From: Opisthocomus hoazin
Lineage: Eukaryota; Chordata; Aves; Opisthocomiformes; Opisthocomidae
NCBI RefSeq assembly: GCF_030867145.1
Contig: NC_134415.1
Span: 67,857,300 to 67,921,299 of the forward strand
Length of the DNA stretch: 64,000 nucleotides
Direction: 5' to 3'
The position numbers and the translations under genes were made by a program. Shown piece by piece: positions 62,162 through 64,000 of the stretch. The notes under the pieces were generated by a model. It was given only the letters and a program-made list of their open reading frames with translations. It searched no databases and was not told where the DNA came from. Numbering within the stretch: position 1 is the first letter of the stretch; each line of letters starts with the position of its first letter.

Positions 62162-64000
62162 ATTTTCCCAGTGTCTGATATCCCCCCAGTTTATCTTCAT
62201 TGTTTCTTAGGACAGAAGCCAAGGCTTCTTGTACTGTTCCTCTGTCTGCTCATGCTGTAGCAGAAGGTAAAAACCTGAACCCTACTGCATACAGCTGTAG
62301 ATTTTCTGTAATAAAAGCCAGGTACCAAAGCCAGGTACCAAAGCCAGGGACCAGGCTAAAGAATGAAAGGCAGAATCAGATTGTTGGAAAAATTCAGGTG
62401 CCAAATTACCATAGAAATATATAGGAAAGCTGTGGTACATCTTGAAAGACCTAGGCTGTGGGACGAGTTTCGAGATTAAGACTATTAAATTTAATGTGTA
62501 TGGGTAGGTGTTTTATAATTATGATAAATGTCTAAGCACCAGTTATAGCTACAGAAGGGCTGTTTAAACTCAGGCTGTAGTCAGTGGGTATTTAGAGGAT
62601 ATGAATCGTTCACCTGGTGCCACCTGAGGTGCCTTAGAGAACCTGAGATATCTACACAGGGCCAGCATCCAGCACCAATGATGCAGCAGCAGAGAGCCAA
62701 GTGGGGCACGCCTGGGCATCTAAAACAGCACTAGATATCCATCTGTGGGGTATCGAGCTTAAGCAAGGCATATAATAAAAGTTCAGATATTTAGCCACGT
62801 GGAAATCTTCAAGTCTCAAACTGAGTCGTGTCCTAGGGGCATCTTAACAACAGCTTTCATTGACACCTTTTGCTGCGAACTCACTGCAGCCAAAGCCATA
62901 GAGAAAGGGAACTTCCACTGAGTTTCCAGTTGTTTTTTTGAGATATTTTCTACCAATCCTCAACAGATTACCGAGGGTATATGCCATGAACACACTCAAC
63001 TGGCCACTTCTTTTTTGAGTCCCATTGCGCAATCTGTCTTTACATATATTTTCTTCTGCGGAAGCGGACGAGCCATATTCTCTCGATGGGTTACCACTGT
63101 CTATGTCACTGTATCAGGACTACATCATAACATCGTGTGATTGTTGCTAGATCTCCTTTTGGCTAAAGAGCAGGCTGGAGAGAGGGAAGACCAGAACCCA
63201 GAGTACCGATGTGTACAGTGACAGCAGCAGAGCAAACAAGGGAGAAGGAAAAGCTGCTAAAGTTCTGGGAGTAGCCAGGATCACTTTCCCGATTTTCTGA
63301 CACCACATTTCGCAACTATCATGAAATTGTGTTTTCCTCCTCTTTGTAACTCCCCCTCTGTCCCCTTGCCTTTGATGTCTGTTTGGTTTAGCTAGCCAAA
63401 TTCTGTCAGGGTCCCTTTGTGTGTTTTTTTTTCTTCTCCATGGTTTCAAAAAGCAATTAAGGTGATTATAAATTATAAAATGAAGGAGGAGGAGGAGGAG
63501 CTGTAAAATGACGAAGATTGATTGCTCAACAATGATCTCATTTTCCAAATGAAAATCTATCAGATTCTATCAGATCTAGTTGCTGACCTCAAAGTCCATA
63601 GATTTGTTTATTTTTACTATCTTTCCTTCTGTAGATTTGTATTTCTTTATCTGAACAAAATACTGCCATTTAATTTTACGTCCTTTATAACTCTTTATCA
63701 TTTCAAAATGGTCTGGCTGAAGTTCGAAAGATTCTGTATTTGCAGGTGCTATTTAATTAAAGACTAGGCTTTGAAATAACAATAATCTCAGCTCATTTCA
63801 CTAATGCAGATGAAAGTATAATATGGTCTTTGAAAATTAAACTGAAAGGCAAAGAAAGATTTGAAAATTAGTTGCTAGTAAACTTTTTTGTTTTTAGGAA
63901 ATATTATCAATCTTTGGAACAGAATTTTTCTCTGTTTATTTAGAACATATGCTACCACGTTAATTACTGCTGCTGGAGAGCAAGTACCAGCCTAAATAAG
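62162..64000. other. Right-hand intergenic DNA
   Basis: No gene recognised. A GGA run (about 63484-63499) and the small tandem repeat at 62315-62353 are the only structures seen. In other vertebrates STX7 or further TAARs would follow; neither is visible here. Confidence 0.45.
62315..62353 (+). repeat. Three tandem copies of a 13-base unit
   Basis: AAGCCAGGTACCA is repeated three times without spacing; the third copy has one change (GGGACCA). Confidence 0.9.

Noticed and set aside
1-64000. tRNA, rRNA, CRISPR arrays, or prokaryotic features
   Set aside because: None seen; the window is vertebrate nuclear DNA with spliced genes.

Overview
The window looks like a bird chromosome. It carries 5'-truncated CR1 LINEs with the typical short terminal repeats, and two solo retroviral LTRs of types I associate with avian genomes. 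It has spliced vertebrate genes with long AT-rich intergenic DNA. The gene order, pantetheinase (vanin) genes followed by TAAR1, TAAR2, a TAAR4 relic and TAAR5 on one strand, is the conserved VNN-TAAR neighbourhood of vertebrates (human chromosome 6q23, chicken chromosome 3 as I remember it). The exact species cannot be read from the sequence.

Region 1 (about 2.3-20 kb) holds two complete seven-exon vanin genes in tandem on the + strand. Copy A spans 2352-9678 (500 aa) and copy B spans 13932-19785 (497 aa). Both keep the Glu-Lys-Cys nitrilase triad, a signal peptide and canonical splice sites with identical exon phases. The two are a mosaic. Exons 1-2 with their intron are about 99% identical and exon 6 about 98%, while exon 5 is only a little over half identical at protein level. 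Between them lies a relic first exon of a third vanin-type gene, split by a CR1 with a 6-bp target duplication.

Region 2 (about 20-35 kb) has no gene I can support. It contains a solo LTR of about 1.15 kb at 28262-29406.

Region 3 (about 35.7-59.4 kb) is the trace amine-associated receptor cluster: TAAR1 (35716-36717), TAAR2 (45412-46449), a decayed TAAR4-like pseudogene (about 51214-52210) and TAAR5 (58371-59399). Another solo LTR (39563-40135, minus strand) and two small CR1 pieces lie between them. The three intact receptors keep the amine-binding Asp in TM3, a DRY-type motif and the TAAR TM7 signature.

Region 4 (about 59.4-64 kb) is intergenic, with a well-preserved CR1 3' half at 61253-62161.

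The vanins hydrolyse pantetheine to pantothenate and cysteamine. The TAARs sense amines (TAAR1 mostly outside the nose, TAAR2 and TAAR5 mostly olfactory in mammals). The two groups are linked by old synteny, and nothing in the sequence suggests that they form one pathway. I saw no new biological system. The most interesting signal is the exon-level patchwork of the vanin pair next to the broken third first exon.
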